A stretch of 64,000 bases of DNA, taken from positions 248,001 through 312,000 of the forward strand of contig NZ_JBGUAW010000002.1 in NCBI RefSeq assembly GCF_041821045.1, written 5' to 3'. Origin of the DNA: Thiohalorhabdus sp. Cl-TMA. Its GTDB lineage: Bacteria > Pseudomonadota > Gammaproteobacteria > Thiohalorhabdales > Thiohalorhabdaceae. Shown here one piece after another: positions 1 through 8,485 of the stretch. The notes below the pieces were generated by a model. That model had not been told where the DNA came from. It made no database searches and worked only from the letters and a program-made list of their open reading frames with translations. Made by a program: the position numbers and the translations under genes. Numbering within the stretch: position 1 is the first letter of the stretch; the number at the start of each line of letters is the position of its first letter.

Positions 1-1
1 C

Positions 2-271
2 GGAAGCGATCCCGGGGTGTACCTCACCCTGCGCAACTGGGTACGGGAGCAGCTGGAGGCCCAGGCGTTCTATCGGGACCTCGATCTGATGGCCGACCTT
101 TTGCTGGCCCAGGTGTACGCCCAGTACATCAAGGCCATGGCGGAAGGCATGCTGCGAACGGATTTCGGGTCGAACAGCGAGGACCCCAGCGAGCACGTGC
201 GCAAGCTGCTGGGGATCGACGAGCAACGGCTCAAGGGGCGGTCCCGCCTCAAGGGCGAGTCCGAGGGCTGA
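2..271 (+). CDS. sHdr operon conserved hypothetical (hyp), C-terminal part
   Basis: This frame is open from the first bases of the window, so only the C-terminal ~89 residues are seen; a GTG at 17 is unlikely to be the true start. The fragment is helical and charged, with no cysteine or other cofactor motif. It sits directly upstream of hdrC2-hdrB2. In sulfur-oxidising bacteria the order hdrC1-hdrB1-hdrA-hyp-hdrC2-hdrB2 is conserved, so position suggests the small protein called hyp. The identity is inferred from context; the upstream genes lie outside the window. Confidence 0.6.
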   Translation, partial: GSDPGVYLTLRNWVREQLEAQAFYRDLDLMADLLLAQVYAQYIKAMAEGMLRTDFGSNSEDPSEHVRKLLGIDEQRLKGRSRLKGESEG

Positions 272-338
272 AGGGGTTACCCGGTTTCGTCGAGCCCACG
301 GGGCGACGCGCCGGATGAGGCCTGGCTAGGAGTCAGTA

Positions 339-1058
339 ATGGCGATTCATGAAAAGTCTCTGATCGATGCCGAAAACATAATGGAGGAGGAGGACCTCAC
401 CGTTGACGGTGTGGATGTCTCCGGCCATTGGAACACCATGATCCGCCCGCGGTACCTCACGGATTACGATCCGGAGCTCCGCAAGGAGATCGCGGCCATG
501 CCGCAGGCGGAGAACGTGCACCGGTGCTGGCAGTGCGGCTCCTGCACCAATTCCTGCACCGTGTACGCCCTGAATACCGACTTCAATCCGCGGTATTGGA
601 TCTACCTGATCAATCTCGGGCTCAAGGACGAGCTCCTCAAGGACAAGGACATCATCTGGCAGTGCGTGTCCTGTAACAAGTGCACCAACATCTGCCCCAA
701 GGACGTGCGTCCCGAGGGGGTGATGAAGGCCACGGCACACTGGCTGGAGGAGAATGGGTACACCGATACCACCAACTCCACGCTGTTCGACGAGGAGTTC
801 ACCGAGCAGATCCTCGAGCGCGGTCGCATCGAGGACGGCGAGGTTCTGAAGAATTTCTACAAGAAGAGCAACCAGTCCCTGTTCCAGGAGTGGATCGTGG
901 AAATGGGCAAGCGCATGGTGAAGCACTTGCCCTTCAGCCACCTCATGCACATGGGGCTTGCTTCGGTGTTCCGGCCGAAGTCCAAGTCCTGGGGCAAGAC
1001 CGGCGAGGTGCTGCGCGAATACATCCGGGAGCAGAAGGAGGCCAGGCAGCATGCCTAA
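339..1058 (+). CDS. hdrC2: sHdr subunit HdrC2, 2x[4Fe-4S] ferredoxin-like protein
   Basis: This 239-residue protein carries two cysteine clusters of ferredoxin type: C63-x2-C66-x2-C69-x3-C73 (CWQCGSCTNSC) and C109-x2-C112-x2-C115-x3-CP (CVSCNKCTNICP). That is the HdrC pattern. It should pass electrons inside the cytoplasmic sHdr complex, which oxidises sulfur bound to lipoate-binding proteins. The last 8 bases overlap the start of hdrB2, so the two are translationally coupled. The numbering as the second HdrC copy is inferred from position after hyp and before hdrB2. Confidence 0.9.
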   Translation: MAIHEKSLIDAENIMEEEDLTVDGVDVSGHWNTMIRPRYLTDYDPELRKEIAAMPQAENVHRCWQCGSCTNSCTVYALNTDFNPRYWIYLINLGLKDELLKDKDIIWQCVSCNKCTNICPKDVRPEGVMKATAHWLEENGYTDTTNSTLFDEEFTEQILERGRIEDGEVLKNFYKKSNQSLFQEWIVEMGKRMVKHLPFSHLMHMGLASVFRPKSKSWGKTGEVLREYIREQKEARQHA

Positions 1059-1965
1059 TAAAGTCGCTTACTACCCGGGCTGTGCCCTGGAGGGGTCCGG
1101 CGGTCCCTACGACAAGTCCACCAAGGCCCTGGTGAAGGCCCTCGGTCTGGAGATGGAGGAGGTCTCCGACTGGAGCTGCTGCGGCGCCATGGAGGCCAAG
1201 AACGTCCATCCCATGCTGCAGACCTACATGTCCTCCCGGGTCATGGCCATCGCGGCCGAGCAGCAGGGCTACGACACCGTGATGGCGCCGTGCAACGGCT
1301 GCTACCACAACCTCAAGAAGGCCGAGTACGAGTGCGCCACCGACGAAGAGACCATGGGCACCGTCCAGGATCTCGCCAAGAAGTCGGACGACCCGGTCTA
1401 CAACGGCGACGTGCGTACCGTTCATGCCCTTGAGTGGTTCATGGAGGAGCTGGGCCCCGAGGGCATGAAGGCCAAGATCAAGAAGTCCCTCAACGGCATG
1501 AAGATCGCCAACTACTACGGCTGCATGTACACCCGGCCGCGGCAGATCTTCCCCGAGAAGGACCAGGGACCGGGCAGCGAATCCTCCTACCGGCCCCATT
1601 TCATGGACGACCTGCTGGAGTCCGCCGGCGCCGAGAACGTGGAATACCCCCTGAAGACCGCCTGCTGCGGCGGGGCCCACACGTTGTCCGACGCCGATAC
1701 CTCCACGCAGCTGGTGCTCAACCTTCTGCAGGCCGCGGAGGACGCCGGCGCCGAGGTGATCGCCACCGAGTGCCCCACCTGCCATTCCGGTCTGGAGATG
1801 CACCAGATCCGGGCGGAGAAGGAGTTCGGCATCGAGACCAACGTGAAGATCATCTATTTCACGCAGCTGCTCGGTCTCGCCATGGGGCTCTCGCCGCGCA
1901 AGCTCGGCATCCATGAAAACATCAGCGACTCCATGGATCTGCTCAAGCAAAAAGGCGTCGCGTAG
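1051..1965 (+). CDS. hdrB2: sHdr subunit HdrB2, CCG-domain protein
   Basis: The start is the ATG at 1051, which overlaps the hdrC2 stop; a longer reading frame upstream lies inside hdrC2. The 304-residue product has two CCG modules. Module 1 is C11...C43-C44-G...C81-x2-C84 (WSCCGAM, CNGC). Module 2 is C158...C205-C206-G...C241-x2-C244 (TACCGGAH, CPTC). In the HdrB family these bind the noncubane [4Fe-4S] clusters that cleave disulfide-type substrates. Both modules are intact. It is the catalytic partner of HdrC2 in sulfur oxidation. Confidence 0.9.
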   Translation: MPNKVAYYPGCALEGSGGPYDKSTKALVKALGLEMEEVSDWSCCGAMEAKNVHPMLQTYMSSRVMAIAAEQQGYDTVMAPCNGCYHNLKKAEYECATDEETMGTVQDLAKKSDDPVYNGDVRTVHALEWFMEELGPEGMKAKIKKSLNGMKIANYYGCMYTRPRQIFPEKDQGPGSESSYRPHFMDDLLESAGAENVEYPLKTACCGGAHTLSDADTSTQLVLNLLQAAEDAGAEVIATECPTCHSGLEMHQIRAEKEFGIETNVKIIYFTQLLGLAMGLSPRKLGIHENISDSMDLLKQKGVA

Positions 1966-2032
1966 GTCCCGGGAATCCGGAAGGCGGGCCGCTCGGGAGC
2001 GGTACCGCCTTTCGCGTCTTTAGAGGGCGCTC

Positions 2033-2479
2033 ATGGAGTGCAACGGTTGCGAGATCCGTCCGGAGCTCTATTACGACCCGGACTTCCAGATCTGGGCCCG
2101 GCGTGAGGAGGACGGCAGCCTCACGGTGGGCATGACCGACTACTCCCAGTCCATTGCCGGAAAGATCCTTCATGCCCGCGTCCGCAAGCCGGGCACGAAG
2201 CGTCCGGCCAACAAGCCCATCGCGACCCTGGAATCCGGCAAGTGGGCCGGTCCGGTGCCCAACTTCTTCGACTGCGTGATCGTGGAGCCCAACGAGGAGA
2301 TCATGAAGGATCCGACGCTCCTCAACCTGGAGCCCTACGAGGCGTTCATCGCGGTGGTGGAGCCCGTGAACGGGGTGGAGTCCGCCCTGACGGGGATGCT
2401 CACCGGCGATCCGGCGTGCGAGGAATTCTGCCGGCGCGCCCGGGAGGAAGGGTGGGAATGCAGCCGGGACATTCGCTGA
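2033..2479 (+). CDS. lbpA: Lipoate-binding protein LbpA (GcvH-like)
   Basis: This 148-residue protein has the GcvH-like fold signature and the lipoylation site ESGKWAGP with the acceptor lysine at K70. LbpA proteins are the sulfur-carrying substrates or partners of sHdr and are distinct from glycine-cleavage H proteins. The N terminus has a CxxC (C3-C6) and the C terminus further cysteines, which GcvH usually lacks. It follows hdrB2 by 67 bp. A second, different LbpA lies at 3024-3461, so the locus encodes two. Confidence 0.87.
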   Translation: MECNGCEIRPELYYDPDFQIWARREEDGSLTVGMTDYSQSIAGKILHARVRKPGTKRPANKPIATLESGKWAGPVPNFFDCVIVEPNEEIMKDPTLLNLEPYEAFIAVVEPVNGVESALTGMLTGDPACEEFCRRAREEGWECSRDIR

Positions 2480-2511
2480 GCGGTACCCGGTCCTATTAGA
2501 GGGTTTGGGCC

Positions 2512-2898
2512 ATGGATTTCGACGAGGCCGAAGATCAGCTGGTCATCTTCCTGATGACCAGCGGCCCGAGCACCCCCCAGCGGTGCGCCACGCCGTTCTA
2601 CCTGGGGTCCCTGCTCGCGGCTATGGACTGTGACGTGAAAATCTTCTTTACCATGGAAGGCGTACGCCTGCTGCAGAAGGGCGTGCCGGAGAAATTGACC
2701 GCCATGGAAGGCGGTAAATACATTCATACGTTCATGCAGGAAGCCAAGCGCTCGGGGGTGGAGCTGATCGGATGCAAGCCCGCCCTTCCGGGGTACGAGC
2801 TGGAGCCCGGCGAGCTCATCGACGAGGTGGATGAGGTGGCCAACGCCGGGCGGCTGGCCGATCTCATTCTGAGCTGCGACAAGCTCATCACCTTCTGA
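2512..2898 (+). CDS. DsrE-family sulfur transfer protein (DsrE3-like)
   Basis: This 128-residue protein has a DsrE/DsrF-like Rossmann-type fold: an N-terminal strand (LVIFLMTSGP), a central helix and strand (DVKIFFTMEGV), a candidate active-site cysteine C88 in IGCKPALPG, and a C-terminal SCDKLITF. DsrE-family proteins bind persulfide on a cysteine and pass it to partners. Here it sits between two lbpA genes, so a role in delivering sulfane sulfur to sHdr/LbpA is likely. DsrE3 subtypes are common at sHdr loci; the exact subtype was not determined. Confidence 0.8.
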   Translation: MDFDEAEDQLVIFLMTSGPSTPQRCATPFYLGSLLAAMDCDVKIFFTMEGVRLLQKGVPEKLTAMEGGKYIHTFMQEAKRSGVELIGCKPALPGYELEPGELIDEVDEVANAGRLADLILSCDKLITF

Positions 2899-3023
2899 TG
2901 GGGCTGAACGCGGAGGCGGGTGGCGGTGCCGTCCCCTCCGCCGGGAGCATAGAAGACAGGCAGTAGCATTGGAGCATGCCGGCCGAGGCCGGTCTTACCC
3001 CGTACCTAATAGGAGGATTGTCG

Positions 3024-3461
3024 ATGGGGACCGTTCGCGGGTGCAATATTCCGGAAGACCTCTATTACAACGTCGAGAACAACGTCTGGGCGCGCAAAGA
3101 GGACGACGGGTCCATCACCATCGGGATGACCGCCTTCGCCGCGGCCCTGGCCGGTGATCTGGTGGCCTACACCCCCAAGAAGGAAGGCAAGTCCATCAAG
3201 AAGGACAAGTCCGCCGCCACGGTGGAGTCCGGCAAGTGGGTGGGCCCGGTGAAGAGTCCCGTGGCCGGGGACGTCACCGCCACCAACGACCAGGTGGCCA
3301 ACGACCCCAGCCTGGTGAACCGTGATCCCTATGGCGACGGCTGGCTGGCCAAGCTGACCCCCGCCGACTGGGACGGCGATTCCGGCGACCTGGTCACCGG
3401 CCAGGATGCCCTGGATGCGTTCGAGAAGAAGATGGACGCGGACGGCTTCGACGGCTGCTAG
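3024..3461 (+). CDS. lbpA: Second lipoate-binding protein LbpA (GcvH-like)
   Basis: The start chosen is the ATG at 3024 because a perfect AGGAGG lies at 3011-3016; an in-frame ATG at 2976 lacks such a site. The 145-residue product aligns over its N-terminal half with the upstream LbpA (CNIPEDLYYN...VWAR; GMTAFAAALAGD) and has the lipoylation motif ESGKWVGP with the acceptor at K71. The C terminus diverges. Two paralogous carriers at one locus match the LbpA1/LbpA2 situation in some sHdr organisms. Confidence 0.88.
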   Translation: MGTVRGCNIPEDLYYNVENNVWARKEDDGSITIGMTAFAAALAGDLVAYTPKKEGKSIKKDKSAATVESGKWVGPVKSPVAGDVTATNDQVANDPSLVNRDPYGDGWLAKLTPADWDGDSGDLVTGQDALDAFEKKMDADGFDGC

Positions 3462-3623
3462 TCGGGACGGGGCGGGGAAGGGGCCGACCTCCCCGCCTCC
3501 AGCGAGTGCGGCAGCGGGGACCCGCGGGTCCCGGCGATGGGCTCCCGTGAGCCCATCGCCGGGGGCCGGACGCAACGAGGCCAGCCGTACACCGATGGTT
3601 AGGGACCGAGAGGCGACCCGATA

Positions 3624-4670
3624 ATGCTCGACTGGCAGACTGCCATTGGCCAAGTAGAGGCCCTGGAGGATCTGGACCTCGATCACGGGCTCATCCGCGA
3701 GATGCAGGATACCCTCACCCGCCTGCCCGCGGAGCGCGCACCGAATATCAATTTCTACGTTCCCTCCTTCAAGCATTTCGAGACCGACGAGATCGCCGGC
3801 TGCGGCAAGAACCGCTTCCCGGCCGTGTCGGTCACGGGACCCCGGTGCAAGCTGCAGTGCGACCACTGCAAGGCCAAGGTCCTGGAGGGCATGCAGCCGG
3901 CGGAGACTCCGGAGGAGCTGGAACGGCTGGTGGAGGAGGAGTTCATCCCCGACGGGGCGCGCGGCATGCTCCTTTCCGGCGGCTCCAACCACCAGAACGT
4001 TATCGACTACCCGCGCTACTTTCCCACCATCCGCAAGCTCAAGGACCGGTATCCGGACTTCCAGATCGCCATGCACACGGCGCTGGTGGACGACGATTAC
4101 GCCGCCGAGATGGACGCGGCCGGTGTGGACGTGGCCATGCTGGACGTGATCGGCGCCCAGGAGACGGTGCAGAAGGTCTATCACCTGAAGCGGCCCGTGG
4201 AGGACTTCGAGAAGTCCGTCGCCGCGCTGGTGAAGACCGACATGAAGGTGGTGCCGCATATCGTGCTCGGCCTGCACTACGGCGAATTCCTGGGGGAGTA
4301 CAACGCCCTGGAGATGATCGCCCGCCATAGCCCGGATGCCCTGATCCTGGTGGTCACCGAGCCCTATTTCGCCCCCAGCAACCGGCCCTTCAAGGTCCCG
4401 GACCCCAACGAGGTGGGCCGTTTCTTCATGGACGCCCGCCAGCGCATGGGCGGCGAAACCCCGGTGCTGTTGGGCTGCGCCCGGCCGGGCGGTACCCAGC
4501 GGGTGGTTACCGACACCTATGCGGTGATGGCGGGCCTGGACGGAATCGCCTTCCCGTCCGACGGCATGCTGGAGCTGGCCGACACCCTGGGGATCCGGCA
4601 CCGCACCACGCCGTCCTGCTGCTCCGTCATTGTCGGGGAGGAGATCCTCCCCGTGGCCGAGACGGCCTAG
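3624..4670 (+). CDS. Radical SAM sulfur-insertion enzyme, LipS1/LipS2 type
   Basis: This 348-residue protein has the radical SAM cluster motif C75-x3-C79-x2-C82 (CKLQCDHC), followed by a glycine-rich SAM-binding stretch (LLSGGSN). Further cysteines (C60 and a CC pair near the C terminus) could hold an auxiliary cluster. Lipoate assembly by the two half-enzymes LipS1 and LipS2, instead of LipA, is established for archaea and sHdr bacteria. The flanking lbpA, ligase and LipT genes point to that role. Which half-enzyme this is was not decided; the other candidate is at 6994. Confidence 0.82.
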   Translation: MLDWQTAIGQVEALEDLDLDHGLIREMQDTLTRLPAERAPNINFYVPSFKHFETDEIAGCGKNRFPAVSVTGPRCKLQCDHCKAKVLEGMQPAETPEELERLVEEEFIPDGARGMLLSGGSNHQNVIDYPRYFPTIRKLKDRYPDFQIAMHTALVDDDYAAEMDAAGVDVAMLDVIGAQETVQKVYHLKRPVEDFEKSVAALVKTDMKVVPHIVLGLHYGEFLGEYNALEMIARHSPDALILVVTEPYFAPSNRPFKVPDPNEVGRFFMDARQRMGGETPVLLGCARPGGTQRVVTDTYAVMAGLDGIAFPSDGMLELADTLGIRHRTTPSCCSVIVGEEILPVAETA

Positions 4671-4679
4671 GAGGGCCCG

Positions 4680-5780
4680 GTGGCGGAGCGTCCCACCTGG
4701 CGGCTCCTGGATACGGGCCTGCGCGGCGCGGCGGAGAATATGGCCCTCGACCAGGTGCTCCTGGAGAGCCACCAGGAGGGCCATTCCCCGAATACCCTTC
4801 GCTTCCTGCGCTTCGAGCCCTGCGTCCTGGTGGGCTACCACCAGAAGGTGGCGCACGAGGTGTGGGAGGACTTCTGCGCCGAGCACGGTATCGCCGTGAA
4901 CCGTCGCATCACCGGCGGCGGCACCATCTACTTCGATCCCCTGCACCTCGGCTGGGAGCTGTATTTTGACCGCGCCTTCCTCGGCACCGGCGACATGGCC
5001 GCCCTGTCGGAGCGCATCTGCCGCGCCGCTGCGGGCGGTCTGCAGCGCCTGGGCGTGGACGCCCACTTCCGGCCCCGAAACGACATCGAGGTGAACGGCC
5101 GCAAGATCTCCGGAACCGGCGGCGCCTTCGACGGCAGCTCGGTGGTGTTCCAGGGCACCGTGCTCATCGACGCCGAGCTGGAGAAGATGCTGGGCGCCCT
5201 GCGCGTGGCCCCGGAAAAGCTCTCCAAGCGGCAGATCGCCGACATCGGCGAGCGGCTGACCACCGTCAAGGAAGTCCTCGGCGGGCGCGAGGTCCCCTGG
5301 CCGGAGGTGAAGCAGAGCCTGGCCGACGGCTTTGCCGAGGAGCTCGGCATCGACCTGGAGCCCGGAGACCTGAACGCGGTGGAGCAGGACAAGCTCCCCG
5401 AGACGCTGGCAGAGATGGAGGACGAGGAGTGGATCCATCTCCATGCCCCGATGGGCGATGAGGACGCCACCGTGGTGGAGGCCACCCATCGAAGCGAGGG
5501 TGGCCTGGTGCGGGCGGCGGTGGCCGTGGAGGCGGACCGCGGCATGATCAAGCACGTCACCTTCAGCGGCGACTTCTTCGTCAATCCCAAGCGAATGGTC
5601 TTCGACCTGGAGTCCACCCTGCGCAATCTGCCCATGGTCCGTCTGGAGGAGGCCGTGCGGGACTTCTTCCGGCGCTCCGAGGTGGAGATGCTGCTGCTGG
5701 GTCCCGAGGATTTCCTGAAGCCGGTCCAGAATGCTCTGGCGGAGCTGAGACCCTCCGGCCAAGGGGAGGCCACCCCTTGA
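4680..5780 (+). CDS. slpl(AB): Lipoate:protein ligase sLpl(AB)
   Basis: Translation starts at a GTG (4680) with AGGAGGG overlapping the previous stop. The 366-residue protein has the LplA motifs RRITGGGTIYFD (residues 75-86) and NDIEVNGRKISGTGG with the catalytic lysine K142. It continues into a C-terminal LplB-like accessory domain (about residues 240-350), hence a fused A+B ligase. It should load octanoate or lipoate onto LbpA. The stop overlaps the next start by 4 bp. This fused type is characteristic of sHdr-linked lipoate assembly. Confidence 0.85.
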   Translation: MAERPTWRLLDTGLRGAAENMALDQVLLESHQEGHSPNTLRFLRFEPCVLVGYHQKVAHEVWEDFCAEHGIAVNRRITGGGTIYFDPLHLGWELYFDRAFLGTGDMAALSERICRAAAGGLQRLGVDAHFRPRNDIEVNGRKISGTGGAFDGSSVVFQGTVLIDAELEKMLGALRVAPEKLSKRQIADIGERLTTVKEVLGGREVPWPEVKQSLADGFAEELGIDLEPGDLNAVEQDKLPETLAEMEDEEWIHLHAPMGDEDATVVEATHRSEGGLVRAAVAVEADRGMIKHVTFSGDFFVNPKRMVFDLESTLRNLPMVRLEEAVRDFFRRSEVEMLLLGPEDFLKPVQNALAELRPSGQGEATP

Positions 5781-6880
5781 GCGCGGCGGCGGTCTACGAC
5801 GTGCTGGTCGTGGGGCTGGGGCCAGGTGGCGGCTCGGCGGCCCGGGCTGCCGCCGCCCGCGGCCGCCGGGTGCTCGCTGTGGATCGCCGCAAGGTGGTGG
5901 GCCAGCCCGTGCAGTGTGCCGAGTTCCTGCCCAATCCCATGCTCCGGCACGGCAATCTGCCCGGCGTGCTGGTGCAGAAGATCACCGGCATGAAGACCTT
6001 CCTGCCCTCGGGGAAGCGCGAGGATTCCGATTTCCCGGGGCTCATGATCGATCGCGGCAACCTGGACCGCGCGGTGGCCGACGAGGCGGCCGCGGCCGGA
6101 GCCGAGCTGCGCCTCGAGACCCGGCTCCTGCACCTGGACCCGGAAACGGGCGAGGCGCGCCTGAAGGGGCCCGGCGGCGAAACCACGGTCTCCGCGCGGG
6201 TGGTAATCGGCGCCGACGGGCCCCATTCCCCGGTGGCCCGAGCGGCCGGGCTGCCGGCGCAAAAGACCGTGCATACCCGTCAGCACACCCTGCCGTTGGC
6301 AGATACCTACCCCGACACGGACATCTTCCTCTCCCCGGATTTCCCCGGAGGCTACGGCTGGCTCTTCCCCAAGGGGGAGGTGGCCAACGTGGGCCTCGGC
6401 ATGGACCGGCGCTTCGGCGAGGACCTGGGCGGCCCGCTCACGGACCTTATCGGCCACCTGGCCGAGCGGGGGCTGGTGGAGAACCGCCTGCTCGGGCGCA
6501 CCGGAGGCTCCATTCCGGTGGGCGGGCTGCGGCCCATGGTGCATCCCGGACCGATCCTGCTGGTGGGGGACGCCGCCGGGCTCACCCATCCGATCACCGG
6601 TGCCGGCATCCCGGCGGCCCTGATCTCCGGGGAGCGCGCGGGAGAAGCCGCCGCGGACTACCTGGAGGATGGGGATGCCGAGGCGCTGGCGGATTTCGAG
6701 GAGGACGTGCGCGACCAGTTCGAGACCTCCGTTGCCCGGGGCGTGGAACGGCGCGAGGAGCTGGAGCGCATCTGGGGGAGTCCGGCGGCGGACGCCGACG
6801 GTCCCCATCGCCGCGGCTGGATCGCTTTTTCCGAGTATTTCGGTCGCGCGGAGGCAGCACCGGAAGCCGTGCCCCGGTAA
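5777..6880 (+). CDS. lipT: LipT-like FAD-dependent oxidoreductase
   Basis: The likely start is a TTG at 5777 overlapping the TGA of the ligase gene. The 367-residue protein has an N-terminal dinucleotide-binding motif (VVGLGPGGGSAA), a second FAD motif (LLVGDAAGLTHPITGAGI) and the overall layout of geranylgeranyl-reductase-like flavoproteins. In sHdr-linked lipoate assembly a flavoprotein of this kind, LipT, is thought to serve electron transfer to the LipS enzymes. Context, a tight operon between the ligase and the second radical SAM gene, supports this over an archaeal-lipid type role. Confidence 0.78.
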   Translation: MSAAAVYDVLVVGLGPGGGSAARAAAARGRRVLAVDRRKVVGQPVQCAEFLPNPMLRHGNLPGVLVQKITGMKTFLPSGKREDSDFPGLMIDRGNLDRAVADEAAAAGAELRLETRLLHLDPETGEARLKGPGGETTVSARVVIGADGPHSPVARAAGLPAQKTVHTRQHTLPLADTYPDTDIFLSPDFPGGYGWLFPKGEVANVGLGMDRRFGEDLGGPLTDLIGHLAERGLVENRLLGRTGGSIPVGGLRPMVHPGPILLVGDAAGLTHPITGAGIPAALISGERAGEAAADYLEDGDAEALADFEEDVRDQFETSVARGVERREELERIWGSPAADADGPHRRGWIAFSEYFGRAEAAPEAVPR

Positions 6881-6993
6881 GGGGCCGGGCTCCGGGCCGG
6901 AAAACCTACTGCACGACGTATCGGTCGCGTAATGACCGCACGCCCCGAGAGGGCCCCGCGGGGCCTGCCGGATAGATCCACGAGGAGGCACCG

Positions 6994-8145
6994 ATGAGTG
7001 AACCGACGGCAGCGCCGATCCAGTTCTACAAGCCGGACCTGTTTACCAAGACCCCGGAGATGCGCTCGCCCGAGTATGTCCAGATGTCCACCGCCGCGGC
7101 CATCTCGCTGGGGCTCATGGACGGGCAGATGTACCGGACGGGCTGCACCCACTGCCTGAATCTCCTGGTCACCTACCCGGAAGGCTGCCGGGCCAACTGC
7201 TCCTATTGCGGACTGGCGCGGCACCGCGAGGAGGACCGGGATTACGCCGACCGCAACTTCATCCGCGTGGATTGGCCAACGGCCAAGCTGGAGGACGTCA
7301 TCGAGCGGGTTAAGGAAGGCAAGGACGGCGGCGCCTTCCAGCGCATGTGCATCTCCATGATCACGCACCCCAACTCCGACGAGGATTCCTTCACCATCCT
7401 GGATCGCTGGGTAGCGGAGGTTCCGCACGTTCCCGTCTCCATCCTGTCCAACCCGACCACCCTGCGGAAGGACGACATCCAGCGGTTCAAGGACCACGGC
7501 GCGGATATCTTCACCGTGGCACTCGACGCGGTGACTCCGGAGATCTTCGAGCAGACCCGCGGCAAGACCGTGAAGTCGCCCCACCGCTGGGAGAAGTATT
7601 GGCGCGCCATCGAATGGGCCGCCGAGATCTTCGGCCCCGAGAAGTTCGGCGCCCACCTGATCTCCGGCATGGGCGAGACCGAGCAGGAGACCATGGAGGT
7701 GGCCCAGCGGATCAAGGATCTGGGCGGCCATAACCACATGTTCGCCTTCTTCCCCGAGCAGGGCAGCCTCATGGAGGATTGGGAGGCGGTGCCCCAGGAC
7801 CAGTGGCGCCGCGTGCAGCTCGGCCGCTTCCTGATCGACTACGGGGGAGGCCACTACGCCGACATGACCTTCGACGAGGCGGGCCGCATCAAGGACTTCG
7901 GCTACCCCGAGGAGGATCTGGAGCGGGTCATCAATTCCGGCAAGCCCTTCCAGACCAGCGGCTGCCCGGGTAAGGACGACGAGGAGGTCTCCGCCTGCAA
8001 CCGGCCCTACGGGGACTCCCCGCCCACCGACATCCGCTCCTTTCCCTTCGCTCTGGACGGGACCGACGTGGAGCTCGTCCGGCGGCAGATGGCGGGAGAG
8101 CAGATCCGTAACCGCTTCGAGCTGGAAGAGGAAGACGACGAATAG
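6994..8145 (+). CDS. Radical SAM sulfur-insertion enzyme, LipS1/LipS2 type (BioB-like)
   Basis: A GAGGAGG precedes the ATG at 6994. The 383-residue protein has the cluster motif C65-x3-C69-x2-C72 (CRANCSYC), an extra CTHC (C51, C54), and cysteines near the C terminus (SGCPGKD, SACNRP) that could bind an auxiliary cluster. The barrel has biotin-synthase-like signatures (HLISGMGET). Together with the gene at 3624 it completes the LipS1/LipS2 pair for adding sulfur to octanoylated LbpA. It is the last gene of the operon: a strong terminator follows 22 bp after the stop. Confidence 0.82.
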   Translation: MSEPTAAPIQFYKPDLFTKTPEMRSPEYVQMSTAAAISLGLMDGQMYRTGCTHCLNLLVTYPEGCRANCSYCGLARHREEDRDYADRNFIRVDWPTAKLEDVIERVKEGKDGGAFQRMCISMITHPNSDEDSFTILDRWVAEVPHVPVSILSNPTTLRKDDIQRFKDHGADIFTVALDAVTPEIFEQTRGKTVKSPHRWEKYWRAIEWAAEIFGPEKFGAHLISGMGETEQETMEVAQRIKDLGGHNHMFAFFPEQGSLMEDWEAVPQDQWRRVQLGRFLIDYGGGHYADMTFDEAGRIKDFGYPEEDLERVINSGKPFQTSGCPGKDDEEVSACNRPYGDSPPTDIRSFPFALDGTDVELVRRQMAGEQIRNRFELEEEDDE

Positions 8146-8167
8146 CGCATCGACGCTCCAATGATGG

Positions 8168-8200
8168 AAAACGGCGGCCTCCGGGCCGCCGTTTTTTTTT
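8168..8200 (+). terminator. Rho-independent terminator of the sHdr/lipoate operon
   Basis: A perfect 12-bp stem (AAAACGGCGGCC at 8168-8179 with its complement at 8184-8195), a 4-base loop and a run of T at 8192-8200. It lies just after the last radical SAM gene and separates the sulfur operon from the porin gene. Confidence 0.93.
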
Positions 8201-8485
8201 GGTGCAGATTCCCGATTGAAGTTGTAGAGAATGGTAAATATAGAAGGATCTCCCGAAAAAAAGTCGGTATTGTTTCGGGAGAATTTTTCTTTCTTGTTCG
8301 GTTATTTCCCCTGAAATACAGCAACTTAAAGAATATATTGATATACAGGATTAATTTTTCTTTCGGACAATAAAATATCGTGATTTTTGGGGTTGTGGTC
8401 CGTGTAGTATCAAGGTCGGTGGTTGTTTGGCACGAGCAACCGGCACGAGCAAAAAAGGGCAATCCTGACAAGGAGGATGCAACCA
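8201..8485. other. AT-rich intergenic region upstream of the FadL-like gene
   Basis: This 285-bp stretch is strikingly AT-rich compared with the surroundings, especially 8210-8370. It holds no convincing reading frame and is bounded by the terminator on the left and the AGGAGG ribosome site on the right. It most likely contains the promoter of the porin gene. No clear -35/-10 pair was singled out. Confidence 0.5.

Noticed and set aside
2033-3461. LbpA genes as glycine-cleavage H proteins
   Set aside because: No gcvT or gcvP is nearby, and the sHdr and lipoate-assembly context fits LbpA; the ESGKW site alone would not separate them.
3006-5762. Very long minus-strand open frame (918 codons) opposite LbpA, LipS and ligase genes
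   Set aside because: It lies antisense to genes with clear motifs, is rich in His/Gly/Val/Leu as expected for the complement of GC-rich codons, and shows no domain.
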